Assembly (NCBI GenBank): GCA_963828445.1
Contig: CAWHFP010000021.1
Span: 310,001-374,000 of the forward strand
Length of the DNA: 64,000 nucleotides
Direction of reading: 5' to 3'
Origin: Bog-532 sp963828445
Lineage (GTDB): Bacteria > Actinomycetota > Actinomycetes > Streptosporangiales > Streptosporangiaceae
Shown in pieces: positions 28,166 through 40,957 of the stretch (positions are counted from its first letter, which is position 1; the number at the start of each line of letters is the position of its first letter). The notes below the pieces were generated by a model, which had not been told where the DNA came from, made no database searches, and saw only the letters and a program-made list of their open reading frames with translations. Both the position numbers and the translations under genes were made by a program.

Positions 28166-28184
28166 TCTCTAACGTTGTTAGAGA
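28166..28184 (+). promoter_or_regulatory. Inverted-repeat operator (TetR type) upstream of the rhomboid-like gene
   Basis: TCTCTAAC, GTT, GTTAGAGA: perfect 8-bp arms. The size and AT-rich TAAC/GTTA core are typical of TetR-family sites. It lies 46 bases before the start codon. No TetR gene is in the window. Confidence 0.65.
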
Positions 28185-28229
28185 CAGCGAGGACGGCCCG
28201 GAACGGCCAGCGGAGACAGGAGCGGCATC

Positions 28230-28889
28230 ATGAACACGTCGGGCACGGGAGCGGTCTTCACGATCGGTTACTGGGTGGTGCTGGCCACCACGCTCGCGTG
28301 CGCCGGGCTGCTGCTCGGTGATCTGCGGCTCCGGCTGCGGGCCCCGCGCCCGGCCGCGCTGGCCCTGGTGGCGGTGGTGGCGGTGCCGTCACTGATCGAG
28401 CTGGGCTGGCACGGTATCTACACCGCGCTGTACCGGGCGCCGGACCAGATCAAGCACCACCACCAGTACTGGCGGCTGCTGACCGGCTCGATCGTGCAGG
28501 ATGGCGGGCTGGAAGGCACGATCTTCAACCTGGTGGTCCTGTTCATCATCGCCACCCTGGCCGTTTACGCCTGGGGTTCGGTCCGAGCCATCGGCCTGTT
28601 CCTGCTCGGCGTGATCGGGTTCAACCTGACCGCCACCTTCGCCTTCGCCTCGCCGGGCGGCGGTAACTCGGCCGCCACCATCTTCCTGGCCACCACGCTG
28701 GTGGGGCTGGCCCTGGTGCGGCGGCGCGCGGTCCCGGCGGTGGTCGCGGCGGTGGTGGTCGCGGCGGCCGGGGTGGTCCTGATCGCCGTCAACGACGCGC
28801 ACGGGATCCCGATCCTGGCCGGGCTGGTCATCGGAACCGGCCTGGCCCTGGCCAGCCAGGAACCAGCGGGTAATCCGCGGCGAGCGTAG
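28230..28889 (+). CDS. Rhomboid-like integral membrane protein
   Basis: 219 residues with about six transmembrane helices. QYWRLLTGSIVQDGGLEGTI followed by an Asn-containing helix resembles the WR motif and second helix of rhomboid proteases. GGGNSAATIFLATTLVG could be the serine loop (GNSAA instead of GxSG) and NDAHGIPILAGLVIG the His helix. Ser and His are present but the canonical GxSG glycine after Ser is Ala, so protease activity is uncertain; it may belong to an actinobacterial rhomboid-like group. AGGAG lies 7 bases before the ATG. A TetR-type operator sits in its promoter region. Confidence 0.65.
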   Translation: MNTSGTGAVFTIGYWVVLATTLACAGLLLGDLRLRLRAPRPAALALVAVVAVPSLIELGWHGIYTALYRAPDQIKHHHQYWRLLTGSIVQDGGLEGTIFNLVVLFIIATLAVYAWGSVRAIGLFLLGVIGFNLTATFAFASPGGGNSAATIFLATTLVGLALVRRRAVPAVVAAVVVAAAGVVLIAVNDAHGIPILAGLVIGTGLALASQEPAGNPRRA

Positions 28890-28899
28890 CGAGCGGGAA

Positions 28900-30369
28900 T
28901 TACGCGATCGGGCGGGCCGTGGGCGGGATGGCGACCGGGAGGACGGTCTGGCCGCTCAGGTAGGTGTCCAGGCCGGCCGCGGCGCTGCGGCCCTCGGCGA
29001 TGGCCCACACGATCAGGGACTGGCCGCGGCCCATGTCGCCGGCCACGAACACGCCGGGCACCGAGGTCGCGTAGTTGCCGTCCCGGGCCACGTTGCCGCG
29101 CGGGTCGTACTCCACCCCGAGGTCGGTCAGCAGCGCACCCTTTTCCGGGCCGGTGAACCCCATGGCCAGCAGGACCAGGTCGGCGGGCAGGTCCCGCTCG
29201 GTGCCGGGCACCGGCTCGAACTTGCCGCCGGAGAACTCCACTTCGATCAAGCGCAGCGCGCGGACGTGCCCGGCCTCGTCGGTGACGAACTCCTGGGTGG
29301 AGACCGCGTAGACCCGGTCGCCGCCCTCCTCGTGCGCGCTGGAGACGCGGTAGATCATCGGGTAGGTCGGCCACGGCTGGTGGTCCGGGCGCAGCTCCGG
29401 CGGCCGCGGCATGATCTCCAGCTGGGTCACGGACGCGGCGCCCTGCCGGTGCGAGGTGCCCAGGCAGTCCGCGCCGGTGTCGCCGCCGCCGATGATGACC
29501 ACGTTCTTGCCGCGGGCGCTGATGGCCGGCTCGCTGACCGGCCCACCGGTGGCACCGGCCTGGTTGACCGCGCGGTTGGCCAGGGGCAGGAACTCCATGG
29601 CCTGGTGGATGCCGTCGGCGTCGCCGCCGGGAACCGGCAGGCCGCGGGCCACGGTCGAGCCGCCGGCCAGCATGATCGCGTCGAACTCGGCCCGCAGGTC
29701 GGCCGCGGTGATGTCGGTGCCGGCCGTCACGCCACAGCGGAACTCGGTGCCTTCGGCCCGCATCTGGGTCAGCCGCCGGTCCAGGTGCCGCTTTTCCATC
29801 TTGAACTCGGGGATGCCGAAGCGGAGCAGCCCACCGGGGGCCTCGGCCCGCTCGAACACGGTGACGTCGTGGCCGGCCCGGGTCAGTTGCTGGGCGGCGG
29901 CCAGCCCGGACGGGCCGGACCCGATCACCGCGACCTTCTTTCCGGTGCGGACCCGGGGCGGTTCGGGCTGGACCCAGCCTTCCTCCCAGGCCCGGTCGAT
30001 GATCTCCACCTCGACCTGCTTGATCGTGACCGGGTCGGAGTTGATGCCGAGCACGCAGGCGGACTCGCAGGGCGCGGGGCAGAGCCGGCCGGTGAACTCA
30101 GGGAAGTTGTTGGTCGCGTGCAGTCGTTCCGACGCCTCGTACCAGTCGTGCCGCCAGACCAGGTCATTCCATTCGGGAATGAGATTGCCCAGCGGGCAGC
30201 CGGTGTGACAGAACGGGATGCCACAGTCCATGCACCGGCCGGCCTGCCGTTCCAGGCGGCCAGCCGGGAAGTCGTGGTACACCTCGTGCCAGTCCCGGAT
30301 CCGCACGTCGACCGGGCGGCGCGCCGGGGTCTCGCGCGAGGTGGTCATAAATCCCTTGGGATCGGCCAT
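28900..30369 (-). CDS. gltD: Glutamate synthase small subunit
   Basis: NADPH-dependent electron-delivery subunit of GOGAT. The N-terminal region carries Cys clusters for two 4Fe-4S centres (RCMDCGIPFCHTGCPLGN and LCPAPCESACVLGI). The FAD motif is VAVIGSGPSGLAAAQQL and the NADPH motif VVIIGGGDTGADC; the C terminus has VFVAGDMGRGQSLIVWAI. ATG 30369 begins MADPKGFMTT and gives 489 residues. It follows gltB on the same strand, 141 bases after the gltB stop. Confidence 0.95.
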   Translation of the reverse strand: MADPKGFMTTSRETPARRPVDVRIRDWHEVYHDFPAGRLERQAGRCMDCGIPFCHTGCPLGNLIPEWNDLVWRHDWYEASERLHATNNFPEFTGRLCPAPCESACVLGINSDPVTIKQVEVEIIDRAWEEGWVQPEPPRVRTGKKVAVIGSGPSGLAAAQQLTRAGHDVTVFERAEAPGGLLRFGIPEFKMEKRHLDRRLTQMRAEGTEFRCGVTAGTDITAADLRAEFDAIMLAGGSTVARGLPVPGGDADGIHQAMEFLPLANRAVNQAGATGGPVSEPAISARGKNVVIIGGGDTGADCLGTSHRQGAASVTQLEIMPRPPELRPDHQPWPTYPMIYRVSSAHEEGGDRVYAVSTQEFVTDEAGHVRALRLIEVEFSGGKFEPVPGTERDLPADLVLLAMGFTGPEKGALLTDLGVEYDPRGNVARDGNYATSVPGVFVAGDMGRGQSLIVWAIAEGRSAAAGLDTYLSGQTVLPVAIPPTARPIA

Positions 30370-30509
30370 CGGGCGGTCGTCCTTTGCTTCCGTCGCGTTT
30401 CGTCGGTCACGCGCCATTGCGGTGGTGTGTTGGGGGACCCGGCGCCGTTGGCGGGTCCCGCACCTGGGCGGCAGCCCACACGGACGGCCACTGCCCAAGC
30501 TGTTGGTGG

Positions 30510-35207
<4,698 letters not shown>

Positions 35208-35317
35208 GCAAAACTCCTGTCGTCGTCTCTGCGATCGTGTACTGCGGTCGGGACGACACTGGCCCTGCCGCGAAGGCCGCGGAAGCGGCTCGCTGGCTAC
35301 GTGAAAGTTACGCTCAC

Positions 35318-35345
35318 ATTACATCACCGGACGAATCCGGCCCAA
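35318..35345 (-). promoter_or_regulatory. Possible gltB promoter
   Basis: On the minus strand TTGGGC (35340-35345), 16 bases, then TGTAAT (35318-35323). It would give a leader of about 105 bases. On the + strand the same place reads GTTAC-n6-ATTAC, which partly resembles a GlnR box pair; the match is too weak to name the regulator. Confidence 0.4.
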
Positions 35346-35400
35346 GATCTGGAAGACCTTGAATCTTTACTGGTTGAACAGGGTTCCCACCAGCTAGCTC

Positions 35401-35450
35401 GGTTAACCCTCACCATCAATGGTTAACGGGAGCGTACCCGGGAGGTTAAC
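35401..35450. repeat. Three GGTTAAC boxes at near-helical spacing upstream of gltB
   Basis: GGTTAAC occurs at 35401-35407, 35421-35427 and 35444-35450, spaced 20 and 23 bases (about two DNA turns). The first and third are full GGTTAACC palindromes. The array lies about 55-105 bases upstream of the suggested promoter, a position suited to an activator. Confidence 0.55.
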
Positions 35451-35513
35451 CGTAACAGCCAGGTGTCATGAGGTCGATGACTGCTTGGTCACGAAATCAG
35501 CGACCCATTTCAC

Positions 35514-36422
35514 CTACCCAGGGTGACGACTGTTACGCCGGGTCACGAGCGACGACGGGGCGCCGTGGGCGGAGCTGGCGGGCTGGCCGGCCCCGCTGGG
35601 CAGCGGCGGCGGGGCGATGACGTCCGGTCCGTGCCGGTGCCGGGTCCGGTACAGGTAGGCCACCGACCCGAGCACGGTGACGATCTCCGCCCACTGGTCC
35701 ACGTGCAGGCCCGCCAGGTGCGGAGCCGAGCCAACCAGCAGCGACTCGGCCGCGCACAGGCCCGCGAAGGTCAGCGTCAGCTGCAGGGCGAAGGCTCGCT
35801 CACCGATCAGGGCGAACCGCCGCGCCGCCCACGCCACCGCGCATCCGGACGCCACACACCACAGCGTTTCGTATCCGAATACCGGCTCAAACGTGGCAAA
35901 GTTCTCATAGCCGGGCAGCCGGTGCGCGGGGGCGATCTCCACCGCCCACGGCAGTCCGGACGGTCGGCCGTAGCTGGCCTGGCTGAACCACCCGCCCAGG
36001 TAGGCCACTGCCGCCCCGAACGCGGTGGCCGGGGCGGCGGCGCCCGCCACCGGGCCCAGCCGGATCCCGGTCCGGCGGCAGGCGATCCAGGCGCCGAGCG
36101 CGCCGAGCCCGATCGCGCCCGGCACCCCGATGGCCCCGTCCCAGTCCTGAGCCAGGGACCACACGTGCGGGTACGACGGGACCAGGTGCCGGCCCAGATC
36201 GACCAGACCGCCCAGCAGCGCCCCGATCAGGCCGAACGGGACGGCCCAGGCGGCCACGTCCAAGATCAGGTCGGGCCGTCCGCCCGCCCGGTGGTACCGG
36301 CGGGCGGTGAGCCAGACGGCGAGAATGATGCCGGCCACGATGCACAGCGCGTAGGCCCGCAGCGGGACGGACCCGAGGTGCCACTCGCCCCGGGCCGGGC
36401 TCGGCAGGAACGCGACCGGCAT
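35514..36422 (-). CDS. Lgt-like membrane protein with a degenerate prolipoprotein diacylglyceryl transferase signature
   Basis: The 302-residue, seven-helix layout, the segment WDGAIGVPGAIGLGALGAWIACRR and the place beside trpA identify the Lgt family, which attaches diacylglycerol to lipoprotein Cys. The signature that normally reads GRxGNWFNQELYG is here AYLGGWFSQASYG. The essential Arg and Asn (E. coli R143, N146) and the second Asn and the Glu are lost, while SYGRPSGLPWAVEI is kept. A later conserved Arg (GRF) is Leu. Transferase activity is therefore unlikely, and a normal Lgt probably exists elsewhere. The reading frame is intact with no stop or indel. It is 10 bases downstream of trpA. 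Confidence 0.8.
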   Translation of the reverse strand: MPVAFLPSPARGEWHLGSVPLRAYALCIVAGIILAVWLTARRYHRAGGRPDLILDVAAWAVPFGLIGALLGGLVDLGRHLVPSYPHVWSLAQDWDGAIGVPGAIGLGALGAWIACRRTGIRLGPVAGAAAPATAFGAAVAYLGGWFSQASYGRPSGLPWAVEIAPAHRLPGYENFATFEPVFGYETLWCVASGCAVAWAARRFALIGERAFALQLTLTFAGLCAAESLLVGSAPHLAGLHVDQWAEIVTVLGSVAYLYRTRHRHGPDVIAPPPLPSGAGQPASSAHGAPSSLVTRRNSRHPG

Positions 36423-36432
36423 GGCAACCGGG

Positions 36433-37305
36433 TCAGCCGGGCTGGGGTGCGGCGGGCCGGGCCGGGGCTGATTCTGGGACGGCCGTCCGCCCGGGGGCGG
36501 CGCGGACGCCCGCGGCCAGGTCGGCGGCGAGCGCGCGGACCGCGGCCACGCCCTGATCCAGGTCCGGCGCGTTCAGCAGGCGCTGGACAAAGGCCGAGCC
36601 GACGATGACGCCGTCGGCAAAGCCGGCCACCTCGGCGGCCTGGGTGCCGTCGCGCACGCCCAGGCCCACCGCGACCGGCACGTCCGAGCACTCGCGGACC
36701 TTGGCCACCAGTCCGGCCGCCTGATCGCTGACCGCGGTCCGGGTGCCGGTGATGCCCATCAGCGACGCCGCGTACACGAAGCCCCGGCAGCGGGCCGTCA
36801 CCGCCTCGACCCGGGACCGGGTCGAACTCGGCGCGACCAGGAACACCCGGTCCAGGCCGTAGCGGTCGGAGGCCTCAATCCAGGCCCCGGCCTCTTCCGG
36901 CGGCAGGTCGGGGGTGATCAGGCCCGCCCCGCCCGCCGCGGCCAGGTCACGGGCGAACTCGGTGACCCCGTAATGATCGATGGGGTTCCAGTAGGTCATG
37001 ACCAGCGCCGGGACCCCGGCGGCGGCTACGGCCTCGACCGTGCGCAGCACGTCGGTCACCCGGAAGCCGCTGGTCAGGGCGGCCTGAACGGCCTCCTGGA
37101 TGACCGGCCCGTCCATCAGGGGGTCGGTATAGGGCAGGCCGATCTCCAGCACGTCGGCGCCGGCCTCGGCCATGGCCACGGCGGCGGTGATCGCCCCGTC
37201 CACGCTGGGGAAACCGGCCGGCAGGTAGCCGACCAGCGCGGCCCGCTGCTCGGCGGCGGCTTTCTCGAAAGCCTGGGTGACGGCGCTGGACGCAGCGGTG
37301 CTCAC
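36433..37305 (-). CDS. trpA: Tryptophan synthase alpha chain
   Basis: Cleaves indole-3-glycerol phosphate to indole. The catalytic Glu is in ADVLEIGLPYTDPLMDGP, which also contains the catalytic Asp; the phosphate-binding loop is VAVGLGVRDGTQ. GTG 37305 overlaps the trpB stop as GTGA, which couples translation of the two subunits. The upstream extension of the open frame is an antiphase reading of trpB. 290 residues, with a Pro/Ala-rich tail of about 25 residues beyond the usual end. Confidence 0.95.
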   Translation of the reverse strand: MSTAASSAVTQAFEKAAAEQRAALVGYLPAGFPSVDGAITAAVAMAEAGADVLEIGLPYTDPLMDGPVIQEAVQAALTSGFRVTDVLRTVEAVAAAGVPALVMTYWNPIDHYGVTEFARDLAAAGGAGLITPDLPPEEAGAWIEASDRYGLDRVFLVAPSSTRSRVEAVTARCRGFVYAASLMGITGTRTAVSDQAAGLVAKVRECSDVPVAVGLGVRDGTQAAEVAGFADGVIVGSAFVQRLLNAPDLDQGVAAVRALAADLAAGVRAAPGRTAVPESAPARPAAPQPG

Positions 37306-38528
37306 AGGAAACCAAGTCGTTCGGAGACGGTGGCCACGTCCTTGTCGCCGCGGCCGGACAGGTTGACCAGCAGCAGGCTGTCCGGTCCCAGTTCGCGGCC
37401 GGCCTGCAGGGCACCCGCCAGGGCGTGGGAGGACTCCAGGGCCGGGATGATGCCCTCGGTGCGGCAGAGCACGCTGAACCCGTCCAGGGCCTGCTGGTCG
37501 GTGACGGCCCGGTAGGTGGCCCGGCCGGTCTCCCGCAGCCACACGTGTTCCGGCCCGACGCCCGGGTAGTCCAGGCCGGCCGAGATCGAGTGGGTGGGCA
37601 GGGTCTGCCCGTCGTCGTCCTGCAGCAGGTAGGTGCGCATGCCGTGCAGCACGCCCGCCGACCCGGACGTCAGGGTGGCTGCGTTCCGGCCTGGTTCGGG
37701 GCCCTCGCCGCCGGCTTCGCAGCCGATCAGCCGGACCCCGGTGTCGGGGATGAAGGCGTGGAAGATGCCGATGGCGTTGGAGCCCCCGCCGACACAGGCC
37801 AGCACCGCGTCCGGCAGCCGGCCCGCCTGGGCCAGCAGCTGTTCGCGAGCCTCCACGCCGATGATGCGCTGGAAGTCGCGCACCATCATCGGGAACGGGT
37901 GCGGGCCGCCGACCGAGCCGATGCAGTAATGCGTGGTCTCCACGCTGGCCACCCAGTCACGGAACGCCTCGTTCATGGCGTCCTTCAGGGTCTGGCTGCC
38001 GGACCGGACCGGGACGACCTCGGCGCCCAGCATGCGCATCCGGGACACGTTCAGCGCCTGGCGCCGGGTGTCCTCCTCGCCCATGTAGACCACGCAGTCC
38101 AGGCCGAACAGGGCACAGGCGGTGGCGGTGGCCACGCCGTGCTGGCCGGCCCCGGTCTCGGCGATGACCCGGGTCTTGCCCATCCGCCGGGTGAGCAGGG
38201 CCTGACCCAGCACGTTGTTGATCTTGTGTGAGCCGGTGTGGGCCAGGTCCTCGCGCTTGAGGAAGATCCGGCCACCGCCCGCCTCGGCGGCGAAGCGGGG
38301 AACCTCGGTGATCAAGGTCGGCCGGCCCGCGTAGTCCCGCAGCAGCCGGGCCAGTTCTTGCTGGAACGCCGGGTCGGCCTGGGCGGCCAGGTACTGCTCG
38401 GTCAGCTCGTCCAGGGCCGCGGTCAGCGCCTCGGGGGCGAAGCTGCCGCCGTAGTGGCCGAAGTGCCCGGTGGCGTCGGGGACCGTCGGGGATGCGGGCT
38501 GGGAATGAGGCGGGCTGGCGGTAGTCAT
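37302..38528 (-). CDS. trpB: Tryptophan synthase beta chain
   Basis: PLP enzyme that condenses indole with serine. The PLP lysine is in EDLAHTGSHKINNVLGQ; the active-site Glu is in AETGAGQHGVATAT; the phosphate-binding loop is CVGGGSNAIG. ATG 38528 overlaps the trpC stop as ATGA and gives 408 residues. The Ser/Pro-rich 20-residue N terminus is variable in the family. Confidence 0.96.
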   Translation of the reverse strand: MTTASPPHSQPASPTVPDATGHFGHYGGSFAPEALTAALDELTEQYLAAQADPAFQQELARLLRDYAGRPTLITEVPRFAAEAGGGRIFLKREDLAHTGSHKINNVLGQALLTRRMGKTRVIAETGAGQHGVATATACALFGLDCVVYMGEEDTRRQALNVSRMRMLGAEVVPVRSGSQTLKDAMNEAFRDWVASVETTHYCIGSVGGPHPFPMMVRDFQRIIGVEAREQLLAQAGRLPDAVLACVGGGSNAIGIFHAFIPDTGVRLIGCEAGGEGPEPGRNAATLTSGSAGVLHGMRTYLLQDDDGQTLPTHSISAGLDYPGVGPEHVWLRETGRATYRAVTDQQALDGFSVLCRTEGIIPALESSHALAGALQAGRELGPDSLLLVNLSGRGDKDVATVSERLGFL

Positions 38529-39334
38529 GGGCGGTCCGTCCGCAGCGCGGGGTGAGAGGCGGCGGTCACCAGGTCGGCGACGGCCGCGCGGGGGTCCTTG
38601 CCGGTGACCAGGCTCTCCCCCACCAGCACCGCGTCGGCGCCCGCGGCGGCGTAGGCCAGCAGGTCGTGCGGGCCACGGACCCCGGATTCGGCGATCTTGA
38701 CGATGCCGTCGGGGATGCGCGGCAGCATGGCGGTGACCGTGCGCCGGTCCAGTTTCAGGGTGGTCAGGTCGCGGGCGTTGACCCCGATGACCCGGGCGCC
38801 CGCGTCCACCGCGCGGTCCAGCTCGTCTTCGGCGTGGATCTCCACCAAGGGCACCAGGCCGATCGACTCGGCCCGCTCGACCAGCGAGATCAGGGCACTC
38901 TGCTCCAGGGCGGCCACGATCAGCAGCACCAGGTCGGCCCCGTGCGCGCGGGCCTCCCACAGCTGGTAGGAGCTGACCACGAAGTCCTTGCGGAGCACCG
39001 GCACCTGGACCGCCTGGCGTACGGCGTCCAGGTCGGCCAGGGTGCCGTTGAACCGGCGCTGCTCGGTGAGCACGCTGATCACCCGGGCGCCGCCGGACTC
39101 GTAGGCCGCGGCCAGCGCGGCCGGGTCGGCGATCTCCGCCATCGACCCCCGGGACGGGCTGGCCCGCTTCACTTCGGCAATGACGCTGACGCCGTCCGAC
39201 TTGAGCGCGGCGGCCGCGTCACGCGGCGACGGAGCGCGGCCCGCCATCTCCTTGAGCTGGTCAAGCGAGACACGCTGCTGCCGTTCGGCGAGATCAGCGC
39301 GTACGCCGTCGAGGATCTCGTCGAGCACTGTCAC
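38525..39334 (-). CDS. trpC: Indole-3-glycerol phosphate synthase
   Basis: Closes the indole ring in tryptophan synthesis. SVIAEVKRASPSRG has the catalytic Lys, LRKDFVVSSYQLWEARAHGAD the second Lys, and AESGVRGPHDLLAYAAAGADAVLVGE the phosphate site. I start at GTG 39334, about 12 bases after GAGGGG; the frame continues upstream to 39415 without family similarity. 269 residues. The 130 bases upstream show a GC hairpin but no readable Trp-rich leader peptide. Confidence 0.94.
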   Translation of the reverse strand: MTVLDEILDGVRADLAERQQRVSLDQLKEMAGRAPSPRDAAAALKSDGVSVIAEVKRASPSRGSMAEIADPAALAAAYESGGARVISVLTEQRRFNGTLADLDAVRQAVQVPVLRKDFVVSSYQLWEARAHGADLVLLIVAALEQSALISLVERAESIGLVPLVEIHAEDELDRAVDAGARVIGVNARDLTTLKLDRRTVTAMLPRIPDGIVKIAESGVRGPHDLLAYAAAGADAVLVGESLVTGKDPRAAVADLVTAASHPALRTDRP

Positions 39335-39466
39335 GCGGTCCGCAGTCCCCTCAGGGTCGACGATGATTTCCTCGATGCTAGCGGGGCAACCCGAAGGCCC
39401 CGGCAGGCACCCCACGGTTTCCGATTCACCCGTTCAGGTCCGGTTCGCCGTGGTGTTCAGCGAATG

Positions 39467-40171
39467 TTACCCGCCGCCGCTCTGAACGGCGCCCGGGTCC
39501 GGGTCATCCAGGACGTAGCCGACACCGCGTACGGTCCGGATCAGCGCGGGGTCGGGCAGCTTGGCCCGGAGCTGGCTGACGTGGACGTCAACGGCCCGGC
39601 CCACGGCCGGACGGCCGCCGTCGGACCGGGGCAGACGGGTCAGCACATCCTGCAGGCGGTCGCGGGTCAGGACCCGGCCGGGGTGCTCGGCCAGGGCGGT
39701 CAGCAGGGCCAATTCGGCCGGGGTGAGCGTGACGCCACGAGCTGGTGCGGGAAGCTCGGGGCTGAGGTGGCCGGCCGGGGCCGGGCGGGGGGCGATGGCG
39801 AGGACCCGGGAGACCAGCAGGCGGGGGCTGAACGGGCGCCACAGGCAGGATTCGGCGGCGACCCGGAGGTCGCGGGGGCGCATGGCCGCCGACAGCAGGA
39901 ACAGGGCGGGCAGGCGCAGCTGCGGTGGCCCGGGCGGGCGGCGGGGCGGGGTGAGCAGGCGGCGGAGGCGGCGGGGGTCCAGGCCGGGCATGGTCAGGTC
40001 GAGCACGGCGACCCGGGTGGCGCGGGCGGGGCGGGCGGCCAGCGCGGCGGTGGTCTCGTCGGCCTCGGTGGTCACGGTGACCTGGGCGCCAGCGCGGGTC
40101 AGGTAGCGGCGGGCCATCTCGGCGACTTCGGGATCGTGCTCGGCCAGCAGGACGGCCAGCGAGTGGCTCAT
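39467..40171 (-). CDS. Orphan OmpR/PhoB-type response regulator with atypical receiver
   Basis: 234 residues. The receiver has AEHDPE (acidic pocket) and the presumed phosphoacceptor Asp in VAVLDLTMPGLD. The conserved Lys that normally precedes PF is Arg (CLWRPFSPRLL), and the loop before it is Pro/Arg-rich. The C-terminal winged helix is regular (LTPAELALLTALAEHPGRVLTRDRL, then VDVHVSQLRAKL and IRTVRGVGYVLD). ATG 40171 lies 13 bases after the trp-region membrane gene. No histidine kinase is near. It is inserted between that gene and trpC, so it may answer to the same promoter. Confidence 0.85.
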   Translation of the reverse strand: MSHSLAVLLAEHDPEVAEMARRYLTRAGAQVTVTTEADETTAALAARPARATRVAVLDLTMPGLDPRRLRRLLTPPRRPPGPPQLRLPALFLLSAAMRPRDLRVAAESCLWRPFSPRLLVSRVLAIAPRPAPAGHLSPELPAPARGVTLTPAELALLTALAEHPGRVLTRDRLQDVLTRLPRSDGGRPAVGRAVDVHVSQLRAKLPDPALIRTVRGVGYVLDDPDPGAVQSGGG

Positions 40172-40184
40172 GGGACCGGAGGGG

Positions 40185-40953
40185 TCAGCTGGTGGTGCGC
40201 CCACCGGAGGTCCCGGGGGTCCGGGGGGCCACGGTGGGGTCTTCACCGCGGCTGATCGAATCCCACAGCGCGGCCTGGTCCAGCCCTGCCGGGCTGCTGC
40301 CCCGGGGCGCGGTCACCGGCCGGGCCGGGCGAGCGGGACGAGCCGTTCCGCCCTGGCGTTCGTAGCGGCCGGACATGACCGGCCAGCGGGCGCCGCGCCA
40401 CAGGGTGAGCAGGCCGGCCGCGATGAGGGCGGCGGCGCCGGCGAACACCGCGACCCGCCAGGGCACGCCGAGCAGCACGGTGTGCACGGTGGAGTCGCCG
40501 GTGACCACGGCGCCGCCGGTGGAGGCGGTGCCACCGGTGGTCGAGCCGACTCCGCCCGAGGCCACCGAGCTGGACGAGCTGGCCTTGGACGAGGCGGCGG
40601 ACACGATGCGGGCGGCGCTCAGCGACGTGCTGGCCGCCACGGCGGTGCCCACGCCGCACAGGGCCAGCACCACGCCGGCCGCCCGGCGCAGCCACGCCGC
40701 GGGTGGCGATGATCGCGGCCAGGCAGGCCAGCCCGGCCAGGGCCAGCGCTCCGGCGGCCGGCACCAGGTCCTGGCCGCTGACCGCGATCGACCGGGACGG
40801 CAGCGGCTTGGGCGCGTCGTAGACGGCGCGGGCCCAGCCTTGCCGCACGGCCAGCAGGGCCAGTCCGGCCCCGGCCGCGCCCAGCAGCAGCGTGACCACG
40901 AACTGGCGCCGGACCCGTGCGGCTGGTGAGGCCGCGGGGGTGGTTGGCGGCAC
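40185..40953 (-). CDS. Tryptophan-region conserved membrane protein (Trp_oprn_chp), apparent +1 frameshift near 40681-40698
   Basis: Four transmembrane helices: VVTLLLGAAGAGLALLAVRQ, VPAAGALALAGLACLAAII, RAAGVVLALCGVGTAVAAS and WRVAVFAGAAALIAAGLLTLW, with a Ser/Gly-rich loop before the last and a hydrophilic C-terminal tail. This is the layout of the TIGR02234 family found in actinobacterial trp operons between trpE and trpC; its function is unknown. GTG 40953 lies 4 bases after the hisI stop. The frame breaks after IIATRG; removing one base gives 255 residues. trpE, its usual upstream neighbour, is missing here. Confidence 0.82.
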
Positions 40954-40957
40954 GAGG

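Larger units (their letters stand above)
35208..35513. other. 306-bp intergenic region: gltB leader and regulatory repeats
   Basis: No gene is seen. It holds a possible gltB promoter and three GGTTAAC boxes. The sequence is visibly AT-richer than its surroundings, as expected for a control region of a nitrogen-assimilation operon. Confidence 0.6.

Noticed and set aside
35300..35330. GlnR box pair upstream of gltB
   Set aside because: GTTAC-n6-ATTAC matches only one half-site of the gTnAC-n6-GaAAC pattern, so it is mentioned as a weak resemblance only.
37302..38960. A 552-residue TrpB with a long N-terminal extension
   Set aside because: The extension is an antiphase reading of trpC. ATG 38528 overlaps the trpC stop and matches the family start.
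39335..39466. Trp attenuator upstream of trpC
   Set aside because: A GGGGC/GCCCC stem is present, but no leader peptide with Trp codons and no U-tract can be found.
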